DNA of 64,000 bases from Moniliella sp. 'wahieum' (GCA_003971905.1 RSEE01000144.1:62001-126000), one strand, 5' to 3'; shown: positions 37,177-49,077, counted from the first letter of the stretch. The notes: generated from the letters alone by a model not told the origin. Translations and numbers: made by a program.

Positions 37177-40100
37177 ATGTCTGCCGCCGAGATCCCGATG
37201 GCCCCGTGCCCATCGCCGACGGGTACGCGGGCAACCTCACCCCCCCCAAACCCAGAAGCTGCGTGAATTCTGGGCGGGCTACTTCGACTGGGTAGCCAAC
37301 GCCACTGGCACCGGCGCCAGTCAACCTGCCGTCTCCACAGCCGCCTCGTCCGATCCCTCAAGTGCCCCCAAGGGCGATGCGGCCAAGGATGCCGCCCACA
37401 TCCAGCAGGAGCAGGCCAACCTGCGCGCCTCCTCGACTCGTACGGCCCCGACTCGCTCAAGAGAGCCATGTGGGAGTTCATCAAGATGGACAATCCAGAC
37501 AGCATCTGCCTTCGTTTCCTCCGCGCCCGTAAATGGGACGTCCCTCGTGCGCTTGGCATGTTTGCCGGCTGCCTCAAATGGCGCCTTGACAATGGCGTCC
37601 AAGACCTGGTCGAGGGAGGGGACTTGACCAACGTGCTAGAATCGAAAAGTTCCTTGACCAGCAACGTTCGGGCAAGACGTATGCCAACGGTGCCACGGGC
37701 GGTGACAATGTTGCGCCGATCCCAGTCTGTTATATCCATGTTAAGAAGCACTTCACCAATGGTCAGCCCAGCTCCTCCATGGAAAAGTACGTCATTTATG
37801 CCATGGAAAGTTTCCGATGCCTCATGGTGCCTCCGGGCGACAAGGCCATCATCTTTTTCGACTTGACGTCCTTTGGAGTCAAAACATGGATGGTCTTGCA
37901 TTTTGTTTATTGTCAAGTGTCTCGAGGCATACTACCCTGAATCCTTGTCGGTTCTCTATGGCACAATGCACCTGGGTCTTTTCTGGCATTTGGAAGGTAC
38001 TCAGCCCCATGCTTGATCCTGTCGTACGCTCCAAGATTCAGTTCACCAAGTCGGCCAAGGATGTCACTGCCACCGTTCCCGCCGACCACATGATCGCCCA
38101 ACTCGGGGGCAACAACACCAACGAGTTCAAATTCATCGAACCTCGTCCGGACGAAAATGACAAGCAGAAGGACACGACGATCAAACCTGCGCTCCTTCGG
38201 CGCTATCATGACCTGGCCGATGCGTATGAGGCTGCCACCAAACGTTGGATCGAGACCAACGGTAAAGAGTACGTTTCTTTTTACTAGCAATATTGCCCTC
38301 TCTGGCCTTACGCTTTTGACTGACCTTTCTTTTCCCCATCAGCCCTTCGATTGAGGAAGAACGTACCCTACTGTTCAAAAAGCTCCGGGTGGCCCAGTTT
38401 GACGTCGAACCCTACACCCGTGGCTTGACGGTCTACCACCGCTCGGGCATCATGATGGTCAAGGTATTGCCGATGGACGTACACGGGCAATGGGCAGACC
38501 AAGCAGCATGTCATTGGCCGGACTTCGTGTGCTGCTGTGTTCCGTCGCGAGATTTACGAGATGGAAGTGATGGGAAAATCGTCTACCCAGGTTGGGGCCG
38601 AATCGGAGGCAGCAGCCGCGCGACGCGACTGGGTCGCCCTCTACGGTGATCCTCAGGTGGCTGCCCAAATCGAAGGGAACGCTGAGGTTCGCGGCTCAAA
38701 GGGTGTCCTGACGGGGGTCGACTATGACTTTACCGCTCCCCCCGGGGCGCCGCAGCAAGTTGCGCAGTCTCAACCCCAGAGCAAAACGCGCAAGGGGGCC
38801 GCCACAAACATCGCACAGCTGAACAGGCCACTGCTGCGGCTGGATTGGCTGGTGTGGGTGCCGCAGAGGCCGGTCTCAAAGTCATGAGGATCCCTACTCC
38901 CAAAATGGTCACGAGCAAGAGGAACAAGAGGTGCAAGAGCAACCCTCAGCTGACTCGCAGGTTCGCCGTTGGCAACCAGGGAAGTACAAGTACATTGAAC
39001 TTGGTGGGCCCTCGGCGAGAGAAATCGAGTCCAAAGCGTTTGATTTGCCCGAAGGCACGGCCAAAACCCTACTCCCGAACAACAAGTGAAGCTCCGTGAG
39101 ATGTGGTCGGTCTACTTTTCGTGGTTGAACCAGGCCAGTGGGCACCAACAAGCAGGAAGTCATCATCATAAGCACATGGTCGACCTGCTTCTGAGCCGGA
39201 TCCTTCAAAGAAGGCCAAGTCGGACGCTGACAAGGAGCGCAGCGAATTGCCGAGGAGCAAGCTCAGTTGAACCAACTATTGAGTATGTATGGTGGAGACA
39301 CGCTAAAGAAGGCTCTCTGGCAGTTCTTCGACTTTGATGACCCGGACGGCTCTCTGCTGCGTTCCTTCGAGCACGGAAGTGGGAGTATCCCGCGCCATGA
39401 ACATGTGTGGCGCCACACTCAACTGGCGGATGGAGAATAATGTCGAGCAATTGATCGCCGCCGGAGAATTGGGCAACGGAAAGACGATCCCAAGTTCCTG
39501 GACCAGCAGCGAGAGAACAAGACATTTGCATGCGGCACGGCCCTAAACGAGCAGCCCATTTGCGCTTCCTTGTCAAGAAGCATCTCACCAATGGTCAGCC
39601 AGGCACATCGATGGAGAGTTTGTCATCTTTGCCATGGAGTCGTTCCGGATGTTGATGCAGCCGCCGCAAGAGAAGGTCGTGATCATTTTCTCGCTCGAGG
39701 GCTTTGGAATCAAAAAGTAAGTTGGTGCTCGATCCCTGCAAACCTGATGTTTCCCCCCCTTTCCACACCAGAGAAGAGAGACTAACCTATCGTTCCGCTA
39801 CCCAGCAGGATTGGAATTGTGTCCTCTTTATCGTCAAGTGTCTCGAGGCTTTCTATCCCGAGTCGCTTGGTGTCATCTACCTCTATGCTGCGCCCTGGAT
39901 TTTCTCCGGTATCTGGAAGGTACTCTCACCGCTGCTGGATCCCGTGGTGCGCTCCAAGATTGTGTTGTCAAAACCGCCCGCGACTTTGGCGACCGTATCC
40001 TCCCGAGCGCCTGATTGAGGAAGTGGGTGGCCAGGCAGTCGACTCTTTCCGTTTCCTTGAGCCTGTCGAGGAGAGAACGATGCGCAGCGCAACATGGCGG

Positions 40101-41759
40101 AGAAGAACAAGTTTGTCAATGCCTACTGGAGTTGGCAGATGAGTTGAGGATGTGACTCGCCGCTGGATTGCGTCGAATGGGCAAGATGCGGCGGTGACAA
40201 CGGAGCGTGCGCTGCTCAAGCGCAAGTTGCGCGTAGCTGCGTTTGACAAGATGCCCTATGTGCGAGGCAAGACGATCTACCACCGCCAAGGTACCCTCGA
40301 CGGTATGGGACGGGTGACGTGGGTGTACAAGACCAAGGATGGCCAACTACTGCGCCATGTGATTGGTCGGCGCGACCACTATGCCACTTTGTTGCGTGAG
40401 ATCAACGAGATTGAGGCCGGTGTCGGTGGCCGCGGTGGAGGCCAAACCGAGGATGCCATTGCTCGCCGCGATTGGCTGACGCTCTATGGCGACGGTACGT
40501 GCCCATGAGATTGAGGGTGTACCGCTGGACCGTGCCGCTGCCGCTGCCCAGCCGGCCGCAGAGGGGACTGCAACGCACAAGAAGAAGCACCGCGCCGGCA
40601 AGCACCACCGCCATGGCACGGCGACAGGCGCCGCTGCCGCCGCAGGGGCTGCGGCCGGTGCCAGGCTATGCAGCCGCCCACTCATACGAGAACGGCAATG
40701 GCAACGCCTATGCGGAGAAGCCGGAAGGATGGATGGACGATCTGGATGCTCGTTCGGGCTCCATTTCGCCGTTGCCCGGCGATCGTCTGGCACCGCGCCC
40801 TCGGAGCCGGCTTGGACCGACCGTTCCTCCCTCCTCCCTCCAAGGCCCGTTCAGCGCTGCCAAGGCCCGTTCGACCCCCGTCATGAATGCCAAACCTGCC
40901 GTTCCTGCCGCAGGCGGAATGGGTCGCTTTTCCACGCACAATACCGAGGATGGTTACTCGTCGGCGGAAGATTTGTTCTTTGACACGACTGAGGCGCATG
41001 CAAGGACTTGGCCAATGCACGTGTGTATGTGCCCCCCGGCCACCTACCGTCTCGAGCCAAGACAAGGATAAGCCGGCGCGGCGCAGCCACCGCGACCGTC
41101 GCAGCCGTCGTCTGGGGCGTCGGGGCCTTTGCTGACGATGTGGCGGCCGCGCCACGGGATGAGCCAAGCCGCCGAGCTTCCGTCACTACTATGCCCTCTC
41201 GTACTCGTTCGGGTTCAGCGGATGGGCGATCGGGCGATGCACGCTCAATTGGTGGTCGTCGGGTCGTTCAGGTCGCTCGGGTCGCTCTACGGGAGGTCGT
41301 TCAACGAGCGAAGCCCGTGCTGCTGGTTATGAGCGCCCCGCACCAGGCATGAGTTCCCCGGTGCCCCTTCGTATGGAGGGTACGAGGGGTACGACGATGG
41401 CTACGACACGAGGCGTCGGTCCTACTCGGGGCGTTCGCGCATGATGTCAGCGTCGACCAACTCGGCGGTGCAGCTGTACGGCGGATCGTACCACTATGCG
41501 CCCGGCTCGTATGGGCGTCGTCATTCGGATGCAAGGGACGAAGATCTGGCGTTGCTCTACCCAGAATCTGCCCAGCCGCAGTCCCAGCCGAGGCGCAAAC
41601 GCAGTGGCTCGCTTCGCAAGGCAGCTTCCATCTGCCGTCCACGTCGCGCAGCGCCTCCACTTTGGCTCTGGGCAGCTACGACGACTCGAACCCCGCCCGG
41701 AGCGTCGCCAGAGGAAGCCGTCGTTGCGTCGGCGTCTGTCGGGGGTGTTCAAGGCCTGA
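37177..41759 (+). CDS. protein with two Sec14-like (CRAL-TRIO) units and a disordered tail
   Basis: Probable phospholipid/phosphatidylinositol transfer protein related to CSR1/PDR17-type Sec14 homologues. Unit 1 (37177-38880): KLREFWAGYFDW, FLRARKWDVPRALGMFAGCL, TNGQPSSSMEKYVIYAMESF, then WVFSGIWKVLSPMLDPVVRS. Unit 2 (38880-40500) repeats the order: KVKLREMWSVYFSWL, AMNMCGATLNWRMENNVEQL, LTNGQPGTSMESFVIFAMES, MDWNCVLFIVKCLEAFYPES, WIFSGIWKVLSPLLDPVVRS. No stop-plus-promoter-plus-ATG is seen between units; a linker (KYIELGGPSAREIESKAFDL) connects them. The tail (40500-41759) is Ala/Arg/Ser-rich and ends RRRLSGVFKA. Introns lie at about 38272-38342 in unit 1 and 39717-39808 in unit 2, at different places. 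The many frame changes mean two adjacent genes cannot be fully excluded. Confidence 0.7.
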
Positions 41760-42493
41760 TGCGCCTCACGGTTCAGTTGCATGCAACTGCATCTCGACAG
41801 ATTTTGTGAATGGTCTCAACATGCCCTGGCTTATGGGCTGTATGGTTAAGACGTGACATCCTTCCTACCCACGCACTTTACTTTTCAACGCTAGCTCCCC
41901 ACCTTGCTCCAGCTTATCCTTCATTTGCCTGCTACTTCTTCTTCTTTTGGATCGTTTAAACTGCCTCCTACGTTTCCTCGCCTGCGCCCCACCACCCTTT
42001 TAACACCAAAACGAGAATTTCCTCCCTGCAACCGATAATTCCCGCTTGACCGTTTCCTCTCGCTCTTAAGATCCCCGCTTTTTACCCAGTACCTATATAC
42101 TGCTCCCCTGCTAAATCGTTATCAACCCCTATGATGATAATGCTCCAACCAATTTGCTCCAAGAACCAACGAACGTTGAAACAGGCTTCACAGATAGGCC
42201 TCGGTATAGAGCATGAGCAGCGGAATGCTTCTTCTCGCACTGGTGCCATAATAAGAAGGACCGTGTGAACATGATGTCGTGTGGCTCCTATACGAGATGG
42301 GTGTGGTTTTACAGCCAAGAGGATCTGGCTGGCGACGGGTTTACTCGCGTCCAATAGAGACTACGCTGCAAATGGTTTGCTCGTATGGCCGACCAACACC
42401 ACAGCTAGCGTTCCACGTTCGCATACGTTCACGACCGACCAAGATGGCGTGCTATCTCCTCCATACGAGACAGAATCGAGAAAGAGATCAGTA
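41760..42493. other. convergent 3' region, CRAL-TRIO gene / NOSIP
   Basis: About 730 bp between convergent stops, AT-richer and pyrimidine-rich near 41890-42070. No gene or RNA is supported. Confidence 0.5.
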
Positions 42494-43565
42494 TCACCCT
42501 TGGAACGCAATGCCCTTTTCATCACCGTCTTGTTTCCCGCCGCCGCGTACCCGTACCCTCCCGCTGGAGCGGGATCAGATCCTTTGCCACGTCTTTAGTC
42601 GAGCCTCGCAATGGGCGCACTGGGCCTTGATGCGCTTTGGCTTTATGTCGTTGGAAGGTTGTTTCTGCCCTACCAACTCCTCCGCCGTGTCCTTGCAGCC
42701 GGCGGGCTGGAGAACGAGCGTGTTGGTGCACTCACGACAAAACGTGGCCACAGGCGCGCATCACATAAGCCTGACTGGTCTGGCCAAAGGCAGATTGACA
42801 CGTGGGACACGCGGCTCCAACCGGAGTTGCGCGTCGGTCGTGGCAGCACCTGCTCGGCGGTCGCTTCGCTTGGCTGGGGAGAGAGGCAGGTCGCAAAAGT
42901 GAAGGTCGACGAGTTGTTTGATGGTCAGAGGGTGGGCCTTGCCCGCACGGCACATGGGTTTGGTAGGCACCCGTCCTCGGTCCAGAGACCCAACTGGAGC
43001 GCATCTGTTGCTCGGACGGTGTCAGCGATGGCAGCCAGAAGGAGGGAGCTTGGATTTTGGCTTCGGCCTCCCCTCGGCCGCCAGCTCGGCGCGAACTCGC
43101 GCCTGTTCTGCGGCGTCCGCAGCGCTGGCCCGCGATCGTCTTCGTGTAGGTCCTACGGCAGAGGCGGACGGGTTGGGAGCGTCGTGGGCTTTACGCTTGC
43201 GCGAGCCGGGCTCGGGGCCTGCCCCGTCGACGCTGCTGCTCCTCAAAGTCGCGCACGGCGGTCGTACGCACGCTGTTGATCAAGCGTCTTTCTGTGCGCG
43301 GGGTCGGCCAGGGCCTGGAGAGAACGCTGGATGCGGGCCAGCTCGTCTTTTGAGCGACGTCGGACAGGACGCACTCGCGGCAGAAGAGGTGGCCATGGGC
43401 ATCGACAGTCGGGCGGCGGGCGGGCGCGAGGCAGAGGACGCAGGCGCTCCAGGCCGCTGGGGTGTGCCGAGCTCGGCGGTGGCGGTGCCGCCCCAGGCCT
43501 TGCGTGCGCGGTGCGATCGACGTAGGGTGAACGGGCGGAGGAGGTTGTTCTTCGAGGGCGGGCAT
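42494..43565 (-). CDS. NOSIP-like U-box/RING protein
   Basis: Homologue of the nitric-oxide-synthase-interacting protein, a nuclear E3 ligase-like protein associated with the spliceosome in other eukaryotes. The N-terminal KNNLLRPFTLRRSHRARKAW matches the family start (KNNTA..FT..E). The first half-RING reads CVLCLAPARRPTVDAHGHLF-C-REC. Then a helical region (TTAVRDFEEQQRRRGRPRAR), the block HPLTIKQLVDLHF, a second RING-like module (CPTC..CGHVL..CTNTLV) and the family's C-terminal IPLQREGTGYAAAGNK. Stop at 42494-42496, just after GIAFQG. The start at 43565 assumes one missing base in a C-run after MP. The frame changes at least four times. It is divergent from RIO2 over 200 bp. Confidence 0.78.
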
Positions 43566-43764
43566 GGGCGGGGGAAGGGGCGGCGAAGAGGACTGCGTCG
43601 CCGTTTTATACGAGCGAGCCTCATAAGCCAGCCCAGCCCGCCTCGATTTCAATTTGCTGTTCGAGCTGCTGCCCGCCTGAACATTTCACTGCCCCCGCTT
43701 TTTTTTTTGCCTCCCGCCCGCTCGCTGCGCTCCACCCTGCTTTGCCCCGCGCTCAACACACCAC
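43566..43764. promoter_or_regulatory. short divergent promoter NOSIP / RIO2
   Basis: 199 bp between the start codons. A T-run at about 43699-43707 and pyrimidine-rich stretches precede RIO2. No TATA box is seen. Confidence 0.5.
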
Positions 43765-45618
43765 ATGAGCTCCCGACGGACCGACTGCGCTACGTCACGC
43801 CCGACGAGAGCGCTGCTGAAGGCGTTTGAACTCGGCTCGCGCCAACCACGAGGTCGTTCCCACCCAGCTCGCCGCCATCTCTCGGGCCTGCGCACGAGCA
43901 ATGTGCCAAGCTCATTCCGAGCTGGCCAAGCGCAAACTGGTGGCGCGCGAGCAGAACGCTCGATACGAAGGGTACCGTCTGACCTACGGCGGATACGACT
44001 TTTTGGCGGTGCGTGCGCTGTCGAAGCAGGATGGCTCGGTGCGGTCGGGTACCGCGGTCGGGGTGGGCAAAGAGAGCGACATTTACATTACCGAAGACAC
44101 CGATGCCCACAAGGTCATTCTCAAGATCCACCGTCTCGGCCGCATCTCCTTCCGTAATGTCAAACACAAGCGCGACTATCTTGGTAACCGACACACCAGC
44201 AGCTGGCAATACCTCAGCAAGCTCAGCGCCAGTAAAGAGTACCTGTTCATGACGCTGCTCAAGCAGCATGGCTTCCCGTCCCCCAACCCCTCGGCCACAT
44301 CGCCACGCGATCGTGATGGAGCGGATCGATATGCGTACCCGTTGCGTCAGATTGTCTCGCTTCCCGAGCGTGAGGTGGCATCGCTCTACGCCGAGCTGAT
44401 GGCGCTGATGTACGCCTGGCCAAGTGCGGTTGATCCTGGTGACTTAAACGAATTCAACCTAATGATTCGCGGAAGCGGCCCAGCGATATGACGATGAGGA
44501 CGGCGCCGAGATGGCATTTGAAGCCAAGCAAAAACGCGAGACCAAGCAAAGCTTGCAAAAGGCACAGGACCATTCGAAGAGCGGAGAACCGAAGACCAAT
44601 CGAATTGAAGCCAGGGGAACGGATCGAACAAGGCAAGGGGTTGAAAGAGTTGTGTCGACCAATCGGACGGGAGGCGCAAGACTCGGATGAGGAGGAATCG
44701 GAAGAGGCGAAGGTGACTCAGAAGACAACGAGGAGGCTGACAATTCCCTCCAACGACGACGACGATGAGGACGACGAGGAAGAGGAAGAAGCGCGTGCAG
44801 AAGCTGCTGCGAAAATGGCCACTGAAGAGCCCACAGACGATCGCGAGGGCAACCAGTCGAGGCATCTTGATTGTTTCCTCAGATGGTCAGTGTGGAGCAT
44901 GAAAATGCAGCGTACTACTTTGATCGGGTGGAGGCATCAACGCTTCTTCCGAAAGCGTTTCCGTTTCGAAGCCCAAACCTGGCCCACTTTTGCCAAACAC
45001 AGTCCCTCGTGAGGGAAGCTCAACGGTCAAACGCGAGGCACAGTATGAGGCGGCGCGCAAAGCTGCTCTGCGAGACTGGGCAACCAGTTCCTGAGCCACC
45101 TGCTCCGGTCGATGAGGAGGGCAACATTCAACTTGACAAGTTGGCCGAGGCTAGCGGGTTCGGAGCTGGAGGACGTCTGGAGAAGGAACTCAAGAGAACT
45201 TCCGCTCCCTTCGTTTGGGTGGCGGTGAGGATGGAGTACGCGCTGCTGAGGTGGCCCAGCGTCTGCATGGAGGTGTGCCGGAGCACGATGCTCCCTCAGA
45301 CGAGGAGGCGCAGGTCAGGAGGAGGAGGAGGAAGAGAGGGGAAGAGGAGGAAGAACACCTCACCCGTGCTGAAAAGCGAGCCCGCGCAGCGGAGCGCAAC
45401 GCCAAGGCAGGTGTGTTCCCCTCCCGTGGCGCAGCGAGAAGGCTGCGAAGGAAGGTGATCCCAGTTTGATTGCGCTCCGCGTCGCGGCCGAGCGGGCACG
45501 CCGGGAGGCCAAAGCAGCCAAGCATCACGGCAAAAAGGCGCAAGGGTCCAAAGTCGGACGCCGCAACGCGGGAGGCAAAGGTCGGAACGATGCGATTGCG
45601 ATCGACACACAGTTTTGA
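43765..45618 (+). CDS. RIO2: RIO2 atypical protein kinase, 40S ribosome maturation
   Basis: RIO-family ATPase/kinase that binds pre-40S particles and is released on ATP hydrolysis late in maturation. The start is ATG 43765, followed after one frame slip by LPTDRLRYVTPDE. The winged-helix domain has NHEVVPTQLAAISR; the kinase has GGYDFLAVRALSKQDGSV, VGVGKESDIYI, VILKIHRLGRISFRNVKHKR and the catalytic loop GDLNEFNLMI. The metal-binding FPQMVSVEHENAAYYFDRD comes only about 137 codons later: an acidic, Lys-rich insert (FEAKQKRETKQSLQKAQDHS; DDDDEDDEEEEEARAEAAAK) separates two loops that are normally adjacent. The C-terminus KVGRRNAGGKGRNDAIAIDT ends at 45618. Several frame slips are attributed to base errors. 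Confidence 0.9.
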
Positions 45619-46477
45619 GAATGCTATGTTACTGTCAGTCCGATCGACATCTGCCACCACGGTAGATCTCGTCTGGGGAGTCATGACCCAGCACTGGGAG
45701 ATGCACTTTGAGGCACAGGCTGCTATGAAGAGAGGCAGTTGGCATGTCGAGGCCGGCTTGGTGCCTGCTTCCAAGGCGAGCGAGCCCGGGCTAATTATGG
45801 CAGAATGTAAGGAAGTACCAGATGCGATACCGATGGGTGCCAGGAAAGGTGGTCGGGATGAAGGGGAAGGGTCATTGGTTGCTATGTAAACTGGTGCCGT
45901 CGTTGACGGAGGCGGACAGCATGGTATGATGACTGAGCGAACGGCGGAGGCGGGAGTGGAAGTGGGAAGAAAGAGAATGTGAATCGTCGGGCAACACAAC
46001 AGGCTGTGGGTCTTGATGGACAAGGGATGTCGAGGGCAACGGTATTGGGGGAAATGCGGGGTGGACGCAGTGGTGCTGCTTGGCGACAGCCCCATTGGAC
46101 ATGGGAGAGGGCGTCAAGGCGGCAGATGGGGGCTAAACCCTGGGGGATGTGCCAGCTACAAAGTATTAGGCTAGTTACTCCTGCCCACCATTACGCTCCT
46201 TGTCGACAGCCGCTGGCTTCCCCTGGACCTTGGAGAGGGCACCACCTGTCCAGTGACGCATTCAGCATGCCAGCCACCTACTTCAGCTTAACCTCAAAGC
46301 CACCGTCACTGACATCATCCTCGTTAACGTCAACGTTATCAAGTATCCCCGTCCCTTCCTTTCTTCCAGCTCATTGCATCAGCGAATGCTATTGCTTCCA
46401 TAGTGCACGCAAGTCCAGTAACCGTTGCCATTCCTTACACCGGAGAAACCCCGTTGGTCCAAGGCCTTGGCAAGCGT
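45619..46477. other. convergent 3' region RIO2 / ERG9
   Basis: 860 bp between convergent genes. A minus-strand frame of 301 codons reaches across it from 46095 into RIO2, but its composition (Ser/Pro/Thr-rich, antisense to RIO2) argues against coding. No RNA gene is supported. Confidence 0.45.
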
Positions 46478-48244
46478 TCACAGGTCCGTCTTGGCCTCCA
46501 CCGCCCCAACCAGCTCCCGCATCTTGCCCGCTGCGAACTCCGTCACCTCGTACAGCTTGGCCTTGCCCAGTTGGTAGCCCTGAACAGCCAGCAGCGAAAC
46601 AGGATCCTGTTCGTCCATGTAATAGTACCACTGTTGTCCCAAACTCCAGGTCAGTACCCCAGCCCAGAAACAACCTCCAACACGAAGACATCTCCACGTA
46701 CCGTAATTTCCCAGGCAACCAGCGTGACCAACAGCACAGCCACAAACAAGACTATCATGTAGCAGAACATGAACCAGTACAGTTCGCGGACATCCGCTTT
46801 CTGCCGTGCCTTCCGTTTATCCTCGTCCACCATGGCCTTAATCGTAGCCTGAGAAGTGCCTTGTGCACTCACTGACGGGTCCAACGCCAGGGCCAACGCG
46901 GTGGCGCGGCGCTCCTCGCGCATCTGCTCGACCGCCTTGCGTCGAGACAACGCGCCCGGCGGCGCACCCCCAGCGCCGTACCGCTGTTGACCCACCACCG
47001 TAGTAGGAGGACTGACAAAGGAAGGGTAGTGCGACTCGCACCACACTTCGATTCGCGACAGTTCCACCCCCCACTCGACAAAGTTCAAGTCGTCGGGGCG
47101 AAGGCGGGCATGGATTTTCCGAGCATAGTCGCGGAAGATGTAGGCCACGTCACGATTGTTCGTGGCCGAAATAATGAGCTTAACGGCTTGGCCCTTGCGA
47201 ATCTTGAGGTTGCGCTTAAACACTGCCGGGTTGTCAAACAACAAGTCCAGTGTTGCAATCGCCATCACTTGCGGGATTGCGGCAAAGTTGAACACACTTT
47301 GTTCGTGCAGCAACGTTAGGTTCCAATACATATGTCACATGGCTCATTGCGTCCAGCAGCATCGTCGACAAGACGCCCATTGTCCGCTGGCCCAGTTCCC
47401 CTTCCACCGGGCGGTACTTGCCCGGTTGCGTACTCCTCCACACCCTTCGCCACCTCAGCCTGCGACGTGAACGCGCACCCGGGGCGAGACCACGCTTCGG
47501 CGGGCCAGAAGAAACGGCCTTCGTCACAGTCCTCCGCATAGTCACGGATAATGTTGGTCTTTTGAAGGTACAGACCCATGTGGTTGGACAACCCCATCTG
47601 CTGCCCCACCAATGGTGACTCCAGCCCTGAGGCCGAGAAAAGGCGGCTCAATCCTTCGCCTACAAGACCAGCGACAAAGTGACAGTACAGGTCATAGTCG
47701 GCCCATTTCTCCACCTTGAGTGTGCCCTTGGCACTGGCCAGCTCAATGTACGACGCCATCCCGCCGCCCATCTTGGCCGTCATGTCGGCAATCACTACTT
47801 GGTACTTCTCCTCCAGCAAGCCAAACTCGCCAATGATCTTGTCAAACTCGACCAGCAGTTGGCGGTCCTTTTCGTTCGGACCGGACTCGGTGAAGGTCCA
47901 GCCGGGCTGGTACAACTTCTTGTGGAAGGAGGTGAGGAGGGGAATCTTGACCTCGGGCGCGATGGTCATGTCGTCCTCGACAGTGTCGAGTCCACGGAGA
48001 ACGAGATAGTAGATGCAGATCACGCGCGCCAGCTCGCCCTTGAGCTCCTTGATGACGGCAGAAAAGGAGCGCGAGGTGAGGTCGAGGAAGTGCCAGCATT
48101 CGCGCATCTGGTCGCGGTCCCAGCCGCTGGCTTCGGGGTTGGAGGTGATGTCGTTGAGGGGGTCATGCATGAGCTTGTACTGGAGCAGGGAGCGCAGCTC
48201 CCGGGATGGGTGAAGAGCAGCGCGAGAAGCTGGGATGCGCCCAT
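46478..48244 (-). CDS. ERG9: squalene synthase
   Basis: Farnesyl-diphosphate farnesyltransferase, ER membrane, first committed step of sterol synthesis. The start MGASQLLALLFTHP leads, after one missing C, to RELRSLLQYKLMHDP. Aspartate-rich motif 1 is YYLVLRGLDTVEDDMT. Then DYDLYCHFVAGLVGEGLSRL, the second Asp motif GLYLQKTNIIRDYAEDCDEG-R, FNFAAIPQVMAIATLDLLFD and NLKIRKGQAVKLIISATNNR. The C-terminal anchor is FMFCYMIVLFVAVLLVTLVA. The frame slips near 47400. After the anchor the frame stops at 46651. A coding-like stretch in another frame (DEQDPVSLLAVQGYQLGKAK LYEVTEFAAG) continues to a stop at 46478, so an extra lumenal tail of about 55 residues is possible. Confidence 0.92.
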
Positions 48245-48969
48245 GGCGAAGACAGATGCGCGGCGGATGCGATGGGGAGGAGGTGGGGGCGCGGCGGATG
48301 TTCTGAGAGCGGGGGGCGGCAGGGCACGGGTGAGCGCACGGGACCGGTGAGCGCACAGGTGAGGCGCCCAAAGCCTGGCCCAACAACACCCAACCATGCG
48401 CGCCCCGCCCCGCTTAGCTAATGCACCCTCTGCGCTCGTCTCATATTCCCTGGGCCTTCCACTTCAAACCGCCGCTGTTGTTGTGGCACGTGAGGTCACG
48501 CCTCGGCCTGAGGCCTGCAGCCAAGCCAGACCCATTCTTCGTCGGCGCCCAGCTCGTGTCGTACGATTGCGCCCCCGCCGCCGAGATGTGGGGGAGGAGG
48601 ATGCAGACGATGCAGTAGAACGGTGGTTGGCTGTTGCATGTTACCATCCGGCTCACCGGTCTCACGGTCTGTACTCAGTAGATTCACCAAAATGTGCAGT
48701 CGTCGGAACATGAGGATGCTCTCCGACGCGTTCCGCCACCCCACCACCAGAACATGAGCGCTTCTTTTGGCACACCCAAAGCTCTCGATTTCGCCTCTTT
48801 TCTCATTCGTACCGCCCTTTCTCAAAGTTGTCTGCGCACGTTTCTGTCGTCATCTCATAGATGAGACCGATGGTGCTAACATCGTTTCGTTTACTGCTCT
48901 CAGCTCTGTACCGAATTAGCCAAAATATTGCACACAGTATTTTTTGCTACTTTTCATTAGCCCGATATA
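48245..48969. promoter_or_regulatory. ERG9 promoter and tRNA upstream region
   Basis: 725 bp. It includes GGCACGTGAGGTCACGCC at about 48484-48501 (an E-box core, CACGTG). In fungi bHLH sterol regulators bind E-box or SRE-like sites, so a sterol-responsive role is possible but unproven. No gene is supported. Confidence 0.4.
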
Positions 48970-49076
48970 GGAGGCATAGCCTAGTGGTCTATGGCATCGT
49001 ATTCAAGTCATTAAGCACTTCCGCTTAAGAGTGGATGGAACTGCGACATTCGTGGGTTCGAGTCCCACTGCCTTCA
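48970..49076 (+). tRNA. intron-containing tRNA, anticodon CAA (Leu by code), unusual short variable loop
   Basis: The acceptor stem GGAGGCA pairs with TGCCTTC (one G-T), discriminator A. D-stem GCC/GGC has a loop containing AGTGG. Anticodon stem TCGTA/TGCGA; loop TTCAAG|C gives anticodon CAA at 49004-49006. A 33-nt intron fills 49008-49040 at the canonical position after nucleotide 37. Variable loop CATTC (5 nt). T-arm GTGGG-TTCGAGT-CCCAC is perfect and contains box B. CAA should decode Leu, but tRNA-Leu normally has a long (type II) variable arm, so identity is uncertain. A T-run terminator follows at once. Confidence 0.8.
49008..49040 (+). other. tRNA intron
   Basis: 33 nt between position 37 (G) and 38 (C) of the tRNA, the standard eukaryotic tRNA-intron site. 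Required because the 3' half of the anticodon stem only follows after it. Confidence 0.75.
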
Positions 49077-49077
49077 C

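Noticed and set aside
45190-46095. 301-codon minus-strand frame
   Set aside because: Antisense to the conserved RIO2 C-terminus and its 3' region; Ser/Pro/Thr-rich without domains.
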